DNA from: Acorus gramineus
Lineage: Eukaryota; Streptophyta; Magnoliopsida; Acorales; Acoraceae
Assembly (NCBI GenBank): GCA_030737835.1
Contig: JAUJYN010000013.1
Coordinates: 1,422,806-1,486,805 of the forward strand
Direction of reading: 5' to 3'
DNA length: 64,000 bases
The notes beneath the pieces were generated by a model. That model did no database searches and was not told where the DNA came from. It saw only the letters and a program-made list of their open reading frames with translations. Below, in pieces: positions 35,974-48,098 of this stretch (positions are counted from its first letter, which is position 1; each line of letters opens with the position of its first letter). A program made the translations under genes and the position numbers.

Positions 35974-36769
35974 ATCTCGACGGACGGTCGCGCGTCGACC
36001 CGATTCCCGGTGAGTGGGACAATCCAACCCAGTAGAGAGGGGTCATACGCATTTGGGCGTATACCGACCTCTCCTGGGGCGTCATGGATAAATATTAACC
36101 TGCAATGATATGTATATCATGCGAGCATGATTTAATTATAGAATGCATGTTACCCTAGACTTTGCATGTTAGGGACTTGCACCCTTAGGATATGTGTATG
36201 AGCCATGCAGCATGTCCCCTGGTTCCATGTTAGGAAGCCCGGCCGATGCATGTGCCCTACTAGTTTATTTATTAAATTAAATGCTAGTAAATGTTAAAAT
36301 GCATGTTATAGTGAATATTATAGGGGAGGGGCCTTGCGAGGACAGCGGTGAGACCGGGTTAGGGTACACCGTGTTCCTTGTTGGGTTGTCGGGGTGTCCT
36401 ATAACGGGAACTCACGCTGCCCTCCCGAGTTTCTTTCCCCCAATGATATTCCACCTTGTTATAACCTTATGCATGTTCCCCGCATCGTAGTTATGCGCCC
36501 TGGTGGGTTCTGAGGAATTCAGAACATTAGTGTTGTTATAATGTGCCGTCTGCGGATCCAAGTGGATCATATGCGATGGGTAGGCTGTTCTGTTCCCTTC
36601 GTTGGATCCGGTAGAGACTACCCCAGCGTTAGACAGGCCTTCCTGACAGAGGGCTCCCATCAGTAGGCACCTCCTGATTTAGGACGGACTGTGCTGAATG
36701 TCGGAGTAGACCAGGCGGCCTACGGAGTGGAGGAGAGACTATCGGTGGACCAAGGGTGACCAACAGCCT

Positions 36770-37110
36770 AGTCAGTCCCAAAATCCTATGTCACCCGTTG
36801 AAGGGTGAGGGTGTAGTGGGTTGGCGATGAACGACCCACTGGAGTTGTGATTGGATGCTTATCAGTCCCAAAATCCTATGTCACCCATTGAAGGGTGAGG
36901 GTGAGGGTATGGTGGGCCGGCGATGTGGCGACCCACTGAATTGTAAGTCCCAAAATCCTATGTCACCCCTTGAGGGGTGAGGGTGAGGGTGTAGCGGGTT
37001 GGCGGAAGCGACCCGCTGGTTTTGGTGTTGATTAGTCCCAATATCCTTGGTCACCCATTGAGGGTGAGGGTGAGGGTGTAGTGGGTGGGCGGTAGCGACC
37101 CACTAGTTTG
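36770..37110 (+). repeat. Four-unit tandem repeat in X3
   Basis: Four units of about 80-95 bp, each with AGTCCCAAAATCCTATGTCACCC, GGGTGAGGGTGAGGGTGTAG and a GTGGGT...ACCCAC inverted pair. Copy number varies between X copies: one in X1 and Z, two in X2, X4 and X5, four here. Confidence 0.75.
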
Positions 37111-38200
37111 AGGAATTGTTGTTGTTGTGGCTTTGGTAATGATATTGTGAATGATGAGGATATCTGGTTGTGGTCAATTTTGTCTGTGATGCATGGGTTG
37201 TGTCGTTCACTGAGCGTGTGGCTCACCCCTCGCACAATATTTTTTCTTCAGTGTCATCTGAGTTGGATCTGGAGGAGGAGCTCCCCGAGGGACTTCATCA
37301 GTAGCGGAGTAGCGCCACGTCCCGCGAGTTGCAGAGACTATCAGCATCCCTTGTACCAGTATGTATTTTCCGTGCTTGGGCACGCGTTTGTGTTGTATTT
37401 GGACGTCTTTGTATGTATATTGGCTCTCACAGGACATGTGATTATGTATGGAATCTGTAGTGTGTTTTGATTACAGATTCAGTCTTAGTTATCCGCATTT
37501 GGTGTATATATCATGTCAGCCCTGCTTTTGTTGTCTGTGTGTCATTCTGGCTGCTTGTGTATGATATTATTGACCTCCTGTGTAGATTCTGATATTATAT
37601 ATACACTTGCCGCGTCTCGGGGACGCCCGGGGCGTGACAGTCTCTACCGGATCCAACGAAGGGAAACAGAACAGCCTATCCATACGCATATGATCCACTC
37701 GGATCCGCCGACAACACATCTCTACAACTCTAATGTCCTGAATTCCTCAGAATTCCTCCAAGGCGCATAACCAATATGCGGGGAACATACAGAATAATTA
37801 GCAAGGGTGGAATATCATTGGGGAAAGAAACTTGGGAGGGCAGCGTGAGTTCCCGATATAGGACACCCCGACAACCAAACAAGGAACACGGAGTACCCTA
37901 ACCCGGGTCTCACCGCTGTCCTCGCGAGGCCCCTCCCCTATAATATGCCGCTTGGCTTTCACCCACAACTTCAGCCCAGTCCGAAACCAAATCAGGAGGC
38001 GCCTACTGAAGGGAACCCTTGGAAGGGACGGCCTTTCTAACGCTGGGGCAGTCTCTACCGGATCCAACGAAGGGAAACAGAACAGCCTATCCATACGCAT
38101 ATGATCCACTCGGATCCGCCGACAACACATCTCTACAACTCTAATGTCCTGAATTCCTCAGAATTCCTCCAAGGCGCATAACCAATATGCGGGGAACATA

Positions 38201-41200
38201 TGTCACGCCCCAGGGCGGCCAACCCAGGGACGCGGCAAATGTATATATATCAAATCAGATCAGAAGCCTACACAGGAGGTCAATAATATATATCATACAC
38301 AGACAACTAGAATGACACACATGCAACAAAAGGGACTGACATGATATATACACCAAATGCGGAAGCAAAAGACTGAATCTGTGAATAAACATTCTACAGA
38401 CTCGATACACAATCATACGTCCTGTGAGAGCCAATATACACAATATACAACTGAACATATACCAACACGTGCCAAGCACGGAAATAAAATACATACAGCC
38501 AAGGAAAGGGATGCTGACAGCCTCTGGTACTCGCGGACGTAGCGCTGCTCCGCTACTGAAGAAATCCCTCGGAAAGCTCCAACTGCTGCTCCGGCTCCAG
38601 CTCAGGCTCAGTGACCACTGGGGAAAAACATGTGCGAGGGGTGAGCCACACGCTCAGTGAACAGCACAACCCACGCATCACAGACAATATTTACCAATAT
38701 TCCATTATATTATCCAGCCATCAATACATAACAACATAAACCAGTAGTTCGTATTTCGCCGAACCACCACACCCTCACCCTCACCCATCCATGGGTGACA
38801 TAGGATTTTGGGACTGATAATCATCTATTCACAAATCCAGTAGGTCGCTCATCGCCAACCACTACACCCTCACCCTCACCCATCAATGGGTGACATAGGA
38901 TTTTGGGACTGACTAGGCTGTTGGTCACCCTTGGTCCACCGATAGTCTCTCCCTCCACTCCGTAGGCCGCCTGGTCTACTCCCACATTCAGCACAGTCCG
39001 AAACCAAATCAGGAGGTGCCTACTAATGGGAGCCCTCTGTCAGGAAGGCCCTGTCTAACGTTGGGGGTAGCCTCTACCGGATCCAACGCAGGGAACAGAA
39101 CAGCCTATCCATACGCATATGATCCACTCGGATCCGCCGACTACATATCATTACCACTCAAATGTCATGAATTCCTCTGAATTCAACCAGGTGCATCATC
39201 AAGATGCGGAACATGTACAAAAATCAGTAAGGCTGGAATATCATTGGGGGAAAGAAACTCGGAAGGGCGGCGTGAGTTCCCGTTATAGGATACCCCGACA
39301 ACCAAACAAGGAACACGGAGTACCCTAACCCGGGTCTCACCGCTGTCCTTGCAAGGCCCCTCCCCTATAATATCTACCAACTATACTAATAATTATACCA
39401 ATCATACAATCATTACATATAATATTATTGGGACTAGAACCTTGGGAGGGCAGCCCGAGGTCCCGATACAGGACATCCCGACAACCAAACAAGGAACACG
39501 GAGTACCCTAACACGGGTCTCAGCGTTGACCTCGCAAGGCTCCTCCCTATAATATTATCCTAAGGCATGCGATCTAACAGATACCAGCATTTAATTTAAT
39601 AATTAAACTAGTAGGACGCATGCATAGGTCGAGGTTTCCTAGCATGAAAACCAGGGGACATGCTGCATGGCTCATACGCATATCCTATGGGTGCAAGTCC
39701 CTAACATGCAAGGACTAGGGTAGCATGCATTCTACACATCATTCACACAAGCATGGATTACATATTATTTGCAGGTAATATTTATCCATGTCGCCCCAGG
39801 AGAGGTCGGTATACGCCCAAGTGCGTATAACACCTCTCTACTGGGTTGGATTGTCCCACTCACCAGAATCGGGGTCGTCGCGCGACCGTCCGTCTAGATC
39901 TGCAAGACAGACAATCAATATGGTGAGTTAAAATCCATAAATACTACAAAATACATAAACCCACAATTAAACTCCCAACACTCGGGCAAACGTGCATACG
40001 ACCCGCACGCACGCTAGCCCGAGCACTCCGACAACCCCCCGCACGGCCACCCGACCGCCCGGACGCGCCGCCGCGCCTCAGCCCGCGCACTCCGCGCACT
40101 GCCCGGGGCCCCGCGCGTCCACCTAGCCCAGCCGCGGCAGCCCGCACGCGCCCCGCACGCCGTGTGCACGCTCCACGCCCCGCGCGCGCCCCGCGCGCAC
40201 CTCCGCCGCTCCGCCGCGCCCCGCGCACGCCTCGCGCACGGCTCCTCGCCCCGCGCCTCCTCCGCGCGCGCCCCAGCACCCAAGCGCTCCGCTCAGCACC
40301 TCCGCCAGCACCTCCGCGCGCACCTCGCGCGTCCAGCACCTCCGCCAGCACCTCCGCGCGCACCTCGCGCGTCCAGCACCTCGGCCAGCACCTCCGCGCG
40401 CGCCCAGACCAGCGCCCAGACCAGCTCGCCATCAGCCCCTCGCGTACAGCACCACCCGAGCAGCTCGCACGCCTCGCACCGCCGCGACCAGCTCCCCCGA
40501 GCGCACGCCCGCGCGCACGCTCGCGCGTACGCACGCGCGCACGCCCAGCCGGCTCCTGCTCGTTGCCTGTGCAGCCTGAGGCCCCCAGCCCATCCAGCGC
40601 GCCCAGCACGACCAGCCCCACGCACCAGACCCGCGCACACCCACGCACACGCCGCGCGCACGCACACCCGCGCACGCACGCGCGCATGCCCGCGCGCGCC
40701 CGGCCTGCGCGCTGCCTGGCCGCTGCCGCTGCTCCCTGCTGCCCGGGACAGTCCCCCAGCCTGCCGAGCGCCTCCAACCACCCCTCCCACTGCCCCGACC
40801 ACCTCCAGCCACCTCCGACCACCCTCCGACGACCCCCACCGCCACCAACCACCTCCCAAGCACAAAACCCTCCCCTAGCAATCATCTAGACGAGAAATAA
40901 GAGGGAAAGGAGGCTTACCGAGGGGAGGAGGAGGTGTCCGGTGGATCTCCACGCGCCGAAACCCTTCCCACAAGCCTTCTCACGACCCGATCTATCACGG
41001 CCCTCGGTTTGGCTCGAAACAGAGGAGAGAGAGGGGAGGTCGGGGAGGCTAGGATCGTCGGAATTTGGATTTGAAGACACCGGAGCGTAGATCGGGACCC
41101 GATCTACACTTCCCGTGCTTTAGGTTTTTGGTTTTGAGGGGTGTAGGGGGCTCGAACGGAAGAAAAACGGAGGAGAGGAGAGAGAGAGTTCTAGTCGGGA

Positions 41201-41506
41201 AGATGATGAATAGTGACGAGATATTTTTGATTCCTTTTAAGTAGAGCGCGACTTAAAAACCCGGATACGCCCCGGAACTGTGAAATTTTTGCAAACGATG
41301 CCGGAATTCGATGAAATTTTCGTGAGAGGTCTAAAATGGCACCAGGACACCAAATATGCAGTCAGATTTCCAATAAGAGTCCTCTAGCTCAGACGATAGC
41401 TAACAGTCCAAAAATTAGCGGTTCCGATCGAAAACCCTAAAAATTTTAAAAACTGCCAGGACGCTCCAACGGTTACCAGCAGGTTAAAAGTGACACAAAT
41501 ATAACA
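38201..41506 (-). mobile_element. X4: solo LTR of family X
   Basis: 3306 bp reading TGTCACGCCCC...AAATATAACA on the plus strand, with a perfect target duplication ACATA (38196-38200 and 41507-41511). Sense is minus. It is about 95% similar to X3 by eye over the leader region and lies in opposite orientation to it, 561 bp away. Predicted intron 39900-40918. Two GGTGACATAGGAT units (38740-38910) and two 120-bp units (39265-39365, 39450-39550). Confidence 0.88.
39900..40918 (-). other. Predicted intron in X4 with GC-rich core
   Basis: Minus-strand GTAAGC donor at 40918 and GTCTTGCAG acceptor at 39900, 1019 bp. The core at about 40010-40870 is a near mirror of the X3 core in reverse orientation, including repeated CTCCGCCAGCACCTCCGCG words at 40300-40400. 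Confidence 0.55.
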
Positions 41507-42196
41507 ACATACAGAATAATTAGCAAGGGTGGAATATCATTGGGGGAAAGAAACTTGGGAGGGCAGCGTGAGTTCCCGATATGGGACACCCCGACAACCA
41601 AACAAGGAACACGGAGTACCCTAGCCCGGGTCTCACCGCTGTCCTCGCGAGGCCCCTCCCCTATAATATTCACTAAATATGCTAATAGTCATATAATTTG
41701 GTATAACATTTCTTATAATACTATTGGGACAAGAAACCTTGGGAGGGCAGCGTGAGTTCCCGATACGGGACACCCCGACAACCAAACAAGGAACACGGAG
41801 TACCCTAACCCGGGTCTCAGTGTTGACCTCGCAAGGCTCCTCCCTATAATATCATCTAAGGCATGCAGTTTATCATACACTAGCATTTAATTTAATAAAT
41901 AAAACTAGTAGGACACATGCATAGGCCAAGGCTTCCTAGCATGAGAACAGGGGGACATGATGCATGGCTCATACACATATCCAAAGGGTGCAAGTCCCTA
42001 ACATGCAAAGTCTAGGGTAGCATGCATTCTACATTTAAATCATGCTCGCATGGAATACACATTATAACAGGTTAATATAAATCCATGGTGCCCCAGGAGA
42101 GGTCGGTATACGCCCAAATGCGTATAACGCCTCTCTACTGGGTTGGATTGTCCCACTCATCGAAGATCGGGTCGTCGCGTGACCGCCTGTCAAGAT

Positions 42197-43382
42197 CTGC
42201 AAGACAGACATTTATACGATGAGTTAAATACACAAATACATCAAAATACTCACAAAATACTCCAAAAGAACCCAACACTCGGGCAAACGTACATACGGCC
42301 CGTACGCAAGTTAGCCCGAGCACTCCGACTCACTCCCGCACTCCCGGCAACCACCCGCACGGCCACCCGCCCTCGGATGCGCCGCCGCGCCTCAGCCCGC
42401 GCACCCAGGCGCACCGCCGGGCCCCTGCCCGCACGCCTGGACCCGCAACCGAGCCACCCGGTGCGCCGCGCGCCCACTCCCCCCGCCGCAGCAGCCCGCG
42501 CGCACCGCGCACGCCCCGCGCTGACCCGCGAGCACGCTGCACGCCCCGCGCGTCCAGCGCCTCGCCCCGCGCGCACCCCGCGCGCACCACCAGCTCCGCC
42601 CCGCGCGCACCACGCGCGCACCACCCCACCGCGCGCACGCCTGCCCCTACTGTCCAGCTCCCCGCGCGCATGCTCCTCTGCGGCGCCCAGCGCCCGGCGC
42701 TCAGCACCCACGACCAGCTCCCAGCGCTCAGCGCCCAACACCCGGGACCCTCACCCAGCGTCCACGCGCACGCCCGCGCAACACGCGCCCAGCGCGCCTG
42801 CCAGCCTGCCCGCGCTGTTGCCCGCGCTGCTTGCCTGCGCGCATCGCCGAGTGGCCCGAGCACCGCTCGCCTGCACGCCTGGCCACTGCTCGCCTGATGC
42901 CCAAGCACCCCCTGCCAGCTGCCCGAGCATGGCCTACCCAGCCGGCCTGCCCTGCTCGCACAACCCGCAGCCATCCCACTCCGCACGCCTCCCCCTGCAC
43001 CCCCCGAGCGCACGCCCGCGCGCGCACCCACGCGCACGCGCTTGCGCGCCCGGCAAACTGGTGCACCTGCTCCCAGCCTACCCGAGCTAGTCTTCCCTGC
43101 GCGCCCAGCATGCCCAGCACCCAGCACGCCCAGCGCCAACCCGAGCGCACGCCCGCGCGCTTTGCCGCTGCTCGCCAGCTACGCCTGCCTGTGCTACCTG
43201 CTGCCCGGGACTGCCAGCCCACCTGCCCGAGCTCCTCTACCACCCACCTCCGGCCACCAATGGCCTCCGACCACCACCCCACAGCCCTCCGACGGCCACC
43301 CACCGCCGCTGACCACCACCCAACCTTATTTCCACCCTCCTAACATACATCTAAGCATAAAAAGAGAAGAAACAGGGCTTAC
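42197..43382 (-). other. Predicted intron in X2 with GC-rich core
   Basis: Minus-strand donor at 43382 (GTAAGC) and acceptor at 42197 (GTCTTGCAG), 1186 bp, the longest of the set. CG-dense low-complexity core at about 42300-43260. Confidence 0.55.
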
Positions 43383-43960
43383 CAAGGGGAGGAAGGGAAG
43401 TCCGGTTGCTCTCCGCGCACCGAAACCTCTCCCAAAAGGTTTCCAACGCCCGGATCTACTCCCACCTCCCAAATGGTTCAAATCAGGGAAGAAGAGAGGG
43501 GGATGGAGGGGCAAAACTCGTCAGAATTCGGATTTGAAAGCACCGTGGTGTAGATCGGGACCCGATCTACACTTCCTATGCTTTAGGTTTTTGGGTTTGA
43601 GGGCTCTGAGGGCTTCAAATGGGAGAAAAAGAGAGAGAGGAAGCAATTGGTAGGGATGATGAATAGTGCTCATCAAATATTATAACTCACTATATATATC
43701 AAGTGACTTAAAAACCCGGATACGCCCCGGAACTGTGAAATTTCGGAAACGTTGCCGGAATTCGATGAAATTTTCGTGAGAGGCCTAAAATGGCACCAGG
43801 ACACCAAATATGCAGTTAGATTTCCAATCGGAGTCCTCTAACTCAGGACGATATCTAACAGTCCAAAATTAGCGGTTCCGATCGAAAACCAAAAAAAATG
43901 AAAAACTGCCAGAACGCTCGAACGGTTACCAGCAGGTTAAAAAGTGACACATATATAACA

Positions 43961-44843
43961 TTATGCCTCCTCGGGGTGCGAGCTACGAGGAGACCACAGT
44001 GAACAGTCGCAATCCTTTCAGACACTCAGATCAGAGAACAAGGAAAGTGGAAAGAACAGACTCCTCTGTAAAGGAAAAAACCAAAACAGAAGAACAGTGG
44101 TTGTAGGTGGGCTCTGGACTTGTGATTTCGTTGATGTGAGAGAGACCAATTTGACACCTTTATATAGGCAGTCTAACAACGTTCACAAAAAAGGAAAACC
44201 GACCACTTAAATGCGCGCATTAAAATTGTAACCTGACCACTTAATTACGCACATTAAAATTGTAACCCGACCACTTAATTGCGCACATTAATTGAAATAA
44301 TTGCGCACATTAACGGGCAATTAATACACGCATCCGTTGAGAGATCTCGGCGCGGACGGTTTTGGAAATAATCATGGTGGTGGTTTTAGAAACAATTCAA
44401 ATTCAAATAGAAGTTGTCGCGAGAGACAAAAAGAAACCCACGCGCATACGGGCCAAGCCCAAGCCCGTGGAAAGGGCCCAGAGTGACTCGAGGAGAGGGA
44501 TTTGCATCCCCCCCCGTGCGGGCGAGCCCAAGTGTGGCCCACAACCCAGCCCGGCCCGGCCCGCCTCGTGTGTAGGCGCGACGTGCGAGCGCGCACGCCC
44601 GGTTAACTAGTTTTTTCACCAGAAATCCAAACCCATGGGTTGATGGGTTGGGCCTCGTGTGCGCGCGCGTAGGGGTTTGGTTCAACAAGTCTCAACAATG
44701 GAATGGTTTGACTCTAGGTATAAGGTGACACAATGAAGTGGTTTTAACCGATGTTGGACTTAAAGTGTTGGGAAGAGAAAAATGAATACTCAATTTTTGG
44801 CCAACCAAAGAATGAGTCATTCAAAATGGGCCCAACACGAACA
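43961..44843 (-). mobile_element. Copia-1 5' LTR, outer part
   Basis: Continues the 5' LTR beyond X2. It matches 24745-25601 with about 2% substitutions, mostly C-to-T type, and a 22-bp length difference near 44475. TATA box at about 44159-44167. Ends CACGAACA at 44843, followed by the TATTA duplication. Confidence 0.88.
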
Positions 44844-44848
44844 TATTA

Positions 44849-45374
44849 TAGTTTATAAAATTTAGATTTTAATTATTTTTTATAAACAATAGACATATAT
44901 GTTTGTGGTAAAAGTTAAAAAATTATAAATAACCAACGGTTGATGTTTGTTAAAGTAAATTATAAAACAATTTTTTACAATGTAATTATTATTCATAATG
45001 TAGATTACAAATATTTTTGGCTAAAATTAAAAATATATAAAGTATTGCACAATGTGAATTGCATTGATTCATTTATAGAAATCTAAAGAAAATTTAACAA
45101 TACATATATCTCGTTAATGTGAGCATATGACGTTATCAATGTATATAAGACTGGAATTACGGCTAGAAAAAAAAAACTACGTGTAATAGAACTCATTTAG
45201 CTAGAAAATGTGAAAAATTTATAATGAGATATATAACTCGTTAATTTGAGTGTATAACGCTTCTGATGTATATGGGACTGAAATTAGGGATGGAAAACAA
45301 ATTGTATGTAACAAAGCTCTAATGAAAATTAAAGCTGGTTGAGAGGTGCAATTTCCAGAATGGATACTTTAATC
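44849..45374. other. AT-rich DNA between the two copia elements
   Basis: Contains a diverged tandem duplication of about 115 bp (about 45085-45198 and 45200-45312: ATATAACTCGTTAATKTGAG, GATGTATATRRGACTG, GAATTACGGCTAGAA-type words). Similar words occur near 23690-23800. No gene recognised. Confidence 0.5.
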
Positions 45375-45577
45375 TGTTGGGTTTGTGGGCCTTAGTCCAG
45401 GCCATATGAAGTCTTATTAGACCTTGCATATTGACCCAATGCATGCTAACATGGATGTACACGTGCATATGTGCACTTGGGGGTATAAAAAGGCCCTTGT
45501 TAGGGCTTCCTCTTCATGGTAATACGCGGCCAGAGAAGAAAACAAGGGTTTCGGCGTGTGATCGGCGACAATGGTGG
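45375..45577 (+). mobile_element. Copia-2 5' LTR, first part
   Basis: TGTTGGGTTTGTGGGCC start, TATAAAAA box at about 45483-45490, matching 57600-57800. Interrupted after AATGGTGG, the target duplication of the hAT element that follows. Confidence 0.85.
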
Positions 45578-47196
45578 CAGCGGCAGAGCTAAGAATTAGA
45601 ACAAGGAGCCAGAAGGCTAAAAGATTTAGAATAAGAAATAAAATGTATTTAGAAAATAATATATTTATATTGTAATTCAGGATAAGTAAAGCTGATTAGT
45701 AATGACGAAGTACTTGAAGCAATAGACAATTTAGATAAAAAATTATTTTTTATTACTCATTTCACATTAGAAAATCCAAAAATTTTATTTAAAAAAAAAA
45801 ACTTAAAATCTCATCATTTTACCTTCACAAAAAAATTAAAAAAATAAGCTTGATAATTGAGAGATATTCAAAGTAGTGATCATGAAAAAAAAAAAAAAAA
45901 CAATCATTAAAAAATTAAAAACTGTGTGGTTTTTCAATCACCATTCCTTAAAACTAGGGTTTTCTTAACAATTTAAAAAAAATGAAACCCATTTGTAGTC
46001 ACGTCACTAACGCATTATATGAAATCATGTAACACTATATATTTTACTATCTCAGTATACCTTTTATAAAAAAAAATATAATTAAAATATATATATTCAA
46101 TTTATATGAATATGTATTTAATTTTTATGAGAGAAGATACTTAATTAGCTAAGCATATATTAAAAATTTGTGTGAGATGCAAGCGGGATTGCGAACCGGA
46201 TTGAATTTAACAACTTTTAACTATAATACTCACATAATATTTCAATTCATTTCATTATTAGCCCTCTCCCCCCCCCCCCCCCACCCCACAAAAAAAAATT
46301 CAATATTCAAACTGGTCTAGTAAAAGTTTTTCTCGGTAATATATATTTACATTACGTATTAATATCAAACTTTTAGCTAAGAAATATTTTACCGAAGAGA
46401 CCGGTTTCAACTGATTTACCAATTGGGCTACAACTTGGGTGGGTTGAACCCGACCCAACCCGATGTTTGGGCAGGTTCAGGTTAGAGTTTTTAGTCATTG
46501 GGTTCAACCCTTCCCGAACCTGAGATAACCCAAACACCATTCGGGTCAGGTTTGGATTCAATGTTTGGGTTGTTCAGGTTCAACCCGAACCTAGACGTGA
46601 TGAGGCATGGTGAAAAGTAAGAATGTGGTGGCATTACAATATACCTCTGCTCTTTTGTCTGTTTCTAACTATCACATTACAAAATGAATTTCATCATTGC
46701 AACATACTACAGGAAAAAAAAATCTACACCATTGATTTTTGAGATAAAATCCAAACTATTCATTCATTCATTTAACCATAAAATCACTTCATTCTCCTTT
46801 TCTTCTCTGGAGCTGCCGCTGACTGCGCTTCTTCTTATCTCTATGAGACTTAATTTTTTTCTATCAACTCTTTCACATTCTTGATCTCTCTTATTATTCA
46901 ATTTTTTTTGTTGATTATTGGATGGTTAGGGTGTTCAATGATTGGTTATTATTAGGGAAGTTATGTCTTACATGGATCTCAAGAGTTTCAGTTTAGATTT
47001 GAATGTTTTTTTTTAAGAAAAGATTTCAATGTTCTTTTTGTGGGTTTATTAAGTTTTTTATTGACATATGTATCCTGTTGTTTACTGGATAATACATGTC
47101 TTCCTTTAATATATTTTTAAAAAATGATCTGTTTTAATTATTATTTTTTTTAGGTTAGATTCACATGTGATATGTTCTGATGTTCATCCAATCTGC

Positions 47197-47292
47197 AACC
47201 AACCCGAACCCAGCCCGAGCCCAACCTAAGCCCAGTCCGAACCCAAGTTTAACCCGAACTTACGGGTTAAAGCTCGGGTTGGGTTCGGGTTG
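47197..47292. repeat. Inverted repeat of CAACCCGAACC words
   Basis: CAACCCGAACCCAGCCCGAGC on the left pairs with GCTCGGGTTGGGTTCGGGTTG on the right across a loop of about 50 bp. It is part of the MULE-like element's subterminal repeats. Confidence 0.6.
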
Positions 47293-48098
47293 TGCCTGTG
47301 TCATTTGGAGCGCTCTGTTTGAAAATTTGGGCTACATAAATTTTTTTCTAAGTTATGTATTTTCAATTTGGTATTTGGATATGATTTTTTTAAAATCCAA
47401 GATGAAGAGATTTAAATATGATTTTATTATGAGATGTCCAGTTTTGAGTTAGCTTTCGCACAGAAGTGGAATTAGATCAACTGGATTCTTGTAGTAAAAG
47501 TTATGGGTATTTTTCCAAGTATACCCCGGGGATGGAAATTCTGGCAGCAGCCCTGCTCGATGTTTAGCTCTAATTTCGGAATATCTGGAGGGATTATCTG
47601 ATCTTTCCATGAACATGAAAGTTGTAGATAATCTTCTTAGCTTTCCATCGGTCTTGGAATTGAGCAATTCGGAGCTGTATCGAGGAAGTTATGACTGTTC
47701 TAGTGAAGCTTGCGCAGAATTTCTAGTCGAGGGGCGACTTAGTCATTCCCCCTTAGATATTTGCGATAAATATCTCCTCTCTCTCTCTTCCCCTCTCACC
47801 CCCACGTCGACTGCATTTCCAGCTCTCTCTCTTTCTCTCATTCAAGCCCCTAAGTGTTTGCTAAAAGTCCCCAAAGAGATGGTGAAGGTGGAGGGGTAAG
47901 TGCAAGTGGATTTGTGTGGGAGTGTTGTTGATGTTGTTGTTTCCTCTCTCTCTCAAGCTTCCCTCTCATGTTCCCCCCCCCCCCCTGTTTTGCTGCTGAA
48001 GAGGAGGCTGAGGAGAGGTTAGAGGCGGTGGTGGTGGTTGAGGTGGTCGCGGGTGCGTCGAGGGCCCCTGAACCTCCCTCTTTTGTCCCCCCTCCAAG

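Larger units (their letters stand above)
34369..37639 (+). mobile_element. X3: solo LTR of family X
   Basis: 3271 bp, TGTTATATATG...GGGCGTGACA, with a perfect 5-bp target duplication GTCTC (34364-34368 and 37640-37644). Sense is plus. Parts: upstream region; TSS-like CACTATTCATCATC at about 34664; CT-rich leader; a hairpin motif at 34771-34791; intron 34961-35973; then one 120-bp unit and four GGTGACATAGGAT-type units. No internal coding region. Confidence 0.88.
33508..43960 (-). mobile_element. X2: outer X solo LTR containing X3 and X4
   Basis: The outer copy is made of 33508-34368, 37640-38200 and 41507-43960, with X3 and X4 between. It starts TGTCACGCCCC and ends ATATATAACA like X1, and sits in the Copia-1 5' LTR. 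No 5-bp target duplication flanks it. It contains a direct duplication of about 412 bp (34259-34368 with 37645-37947, then 37948-38200 with 41512-41670), about 1% diverged. Both inserts lie in this duplicated part, one in each copy. Predicted sense intron 42197-43382. Confidence 0.8.
24515..44843 (-). mobile_element. Copia-1: Ty1/copia element with nested X insertions
   Basis: A complete LTR-internal-LTR unit in minus orientation, bounded by the 5-bp target duplication TATTA (24510-24514 and 44844-44848). Both ends are TG...CA. Without the insertions X1 (26500-29551) and X2 with its contents (33508-43960) it is about 6.8 kb. Parts in order from the right: 5' LTR, short leader, gag with zinc knuckle, protease, integrase, reverse transcriptase, RNase H, polypurine tract, 3' LTR. 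The LTRs differ by roughly 2% in the part I compared, so it is young (order of a million years if grass LTR rates apply). It is broken by the two insertions and a few coding breaks. Confidence 0.9.

Noticed and set aside
39944-40889. Frames of 190-313 codons in X4
   Set aside because: Same compositional artefact as in X3, of which it is an inverted copy.
42143-43653. Frames of 163-315 codons in X2
   Set aside because: Same artefact; no domain, no conserved frame between copies.
46440-46600. Telomere-like repeat (GGGTT words)
   Set aside because: Words are GGGTTCGGGTT and GGGTTGGG in mixed orientation, not TTTAGGG tandem arrays. They are subterminal repeats of a transposon.
47435-47900. Independent gene promoter upstream of the Z GC-rich core
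   Set aside because: It has TATA and a CT-rich leader, but its position and downstream intron match the X plan, so it is read as the Z LTR promoter.
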